From: JABIDZ01 sp964619405
GTDB lineage: Archaea; Iainarchaeota; Iainarchaeia; Iainarchaeales; JAAZKV01
Reading direction: 5' to 3'
NCBI GenBank assembly: GCA_964619405.1
Contig: CAZUCF010000019.1
Span: 1 to 13,182, forward strand
Length of the DNA stretch: 13,182 bases
Shown: one piece after another, positions 13,179 through 13,182 of the stretch
Layout: the number at the start of each line of letters is the position of its first letter
Numbering within the stretch: position 1 is the stretch's first letter
Notes under the pieces: generated by a model
Databases searched by the model: none
What the model saw: only the letters and a program-made list of their open reading frames with translations
What the model was told of the DNA's origin: nothing
Program-made: the position numbers and the translations under genes

Positions 13179-13182
13179 CTGG

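Noticed and set aside
1..13182. tRNA, rRNA, CRISPR array or insertion sequence
   Set aside because: I looked for cloverleaf-like GC-rich segments, regularly spaced repeats and transposase motifs on both strands and saw none; the gaps between genes are short and AT-rich.

Overview
This AT-rich window looks like a compact archaeal genome, most likely a DPANN-type lineage (Woesearchaeota/Pacearchaeota-like, though the class cannot be fixed from sequence alone). The evidence is an archaeal replication and translation gene set (PCNA, PriS, PriL, GINS, aIF2-alpha, a PAC2 protein), a methanococcal-type S-layer protein, archaeal TATA boxes, very short intergenic gaps, and several genes that appear to make leaderless mRNAs.

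Left part (1-3277, minus strand): the N-terminal part of an S-layer protein (its 3' end lies outside the window), a truncated BRO-N antirepressor-like gene, a winged-helix-like protein of unknown role, and a membrane-anchored coiled-coil protein with a transglutaminase-like cysteine domain. Middle (3328-4984, plus strand): a small BofA-like membrane protein, then a tight operon of a winged-helix antitoxin-like gene, a RelE/ParE-like toxin gene and a family 4-like uracil-DNA glycosylase (UDG). Right part (4990-13130, minus strand): in transcription order, an ABC exporter (ATPase, permease), PCNA, primase large subunit, primase small subunit, GINS, aIF2-alpha and a PAC2-family protein. The PCNA-to-PAC2 stretch is a version of the conserved archaeal cluster linking replication and translation, but without the small genes (L44e, S27e, Nop10) often found in it.

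The most striking signal is the loss of metal-binding cysteines from several replication and repair proteins. The UDG keeps its catalytic motifs but lacks all four Fe-S cysteines of its family. PriL keeps its C-terminal fold motifs but contains no cysteine at all, so it cannot hold the usual 4Fe-4S cluster. PriS appears to have lost two of the four expected zinc ligands. The UDG also ends in a PCNA-binding (PIP-box) sequence, and PCNA is encoded about 5 kb away. Together this suggests a replication and repair apparatus rebuilt to work without these metal centres.

Promoters show two modes. Several first genes have a TATA box about 24-27 bases before the start codon (leaderless mRNA). The S-layer gene has a leader of roughly 80 nt with a strong Shine-Dalgarno site. 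One TATA element at 3297-3306 is placed to serve both divergent genes around it. I see no rRNA, tRNA, CRISPR array or insertion sequence, and no gene-free stretch longer than 300 bases; the longest gap is 635-902.
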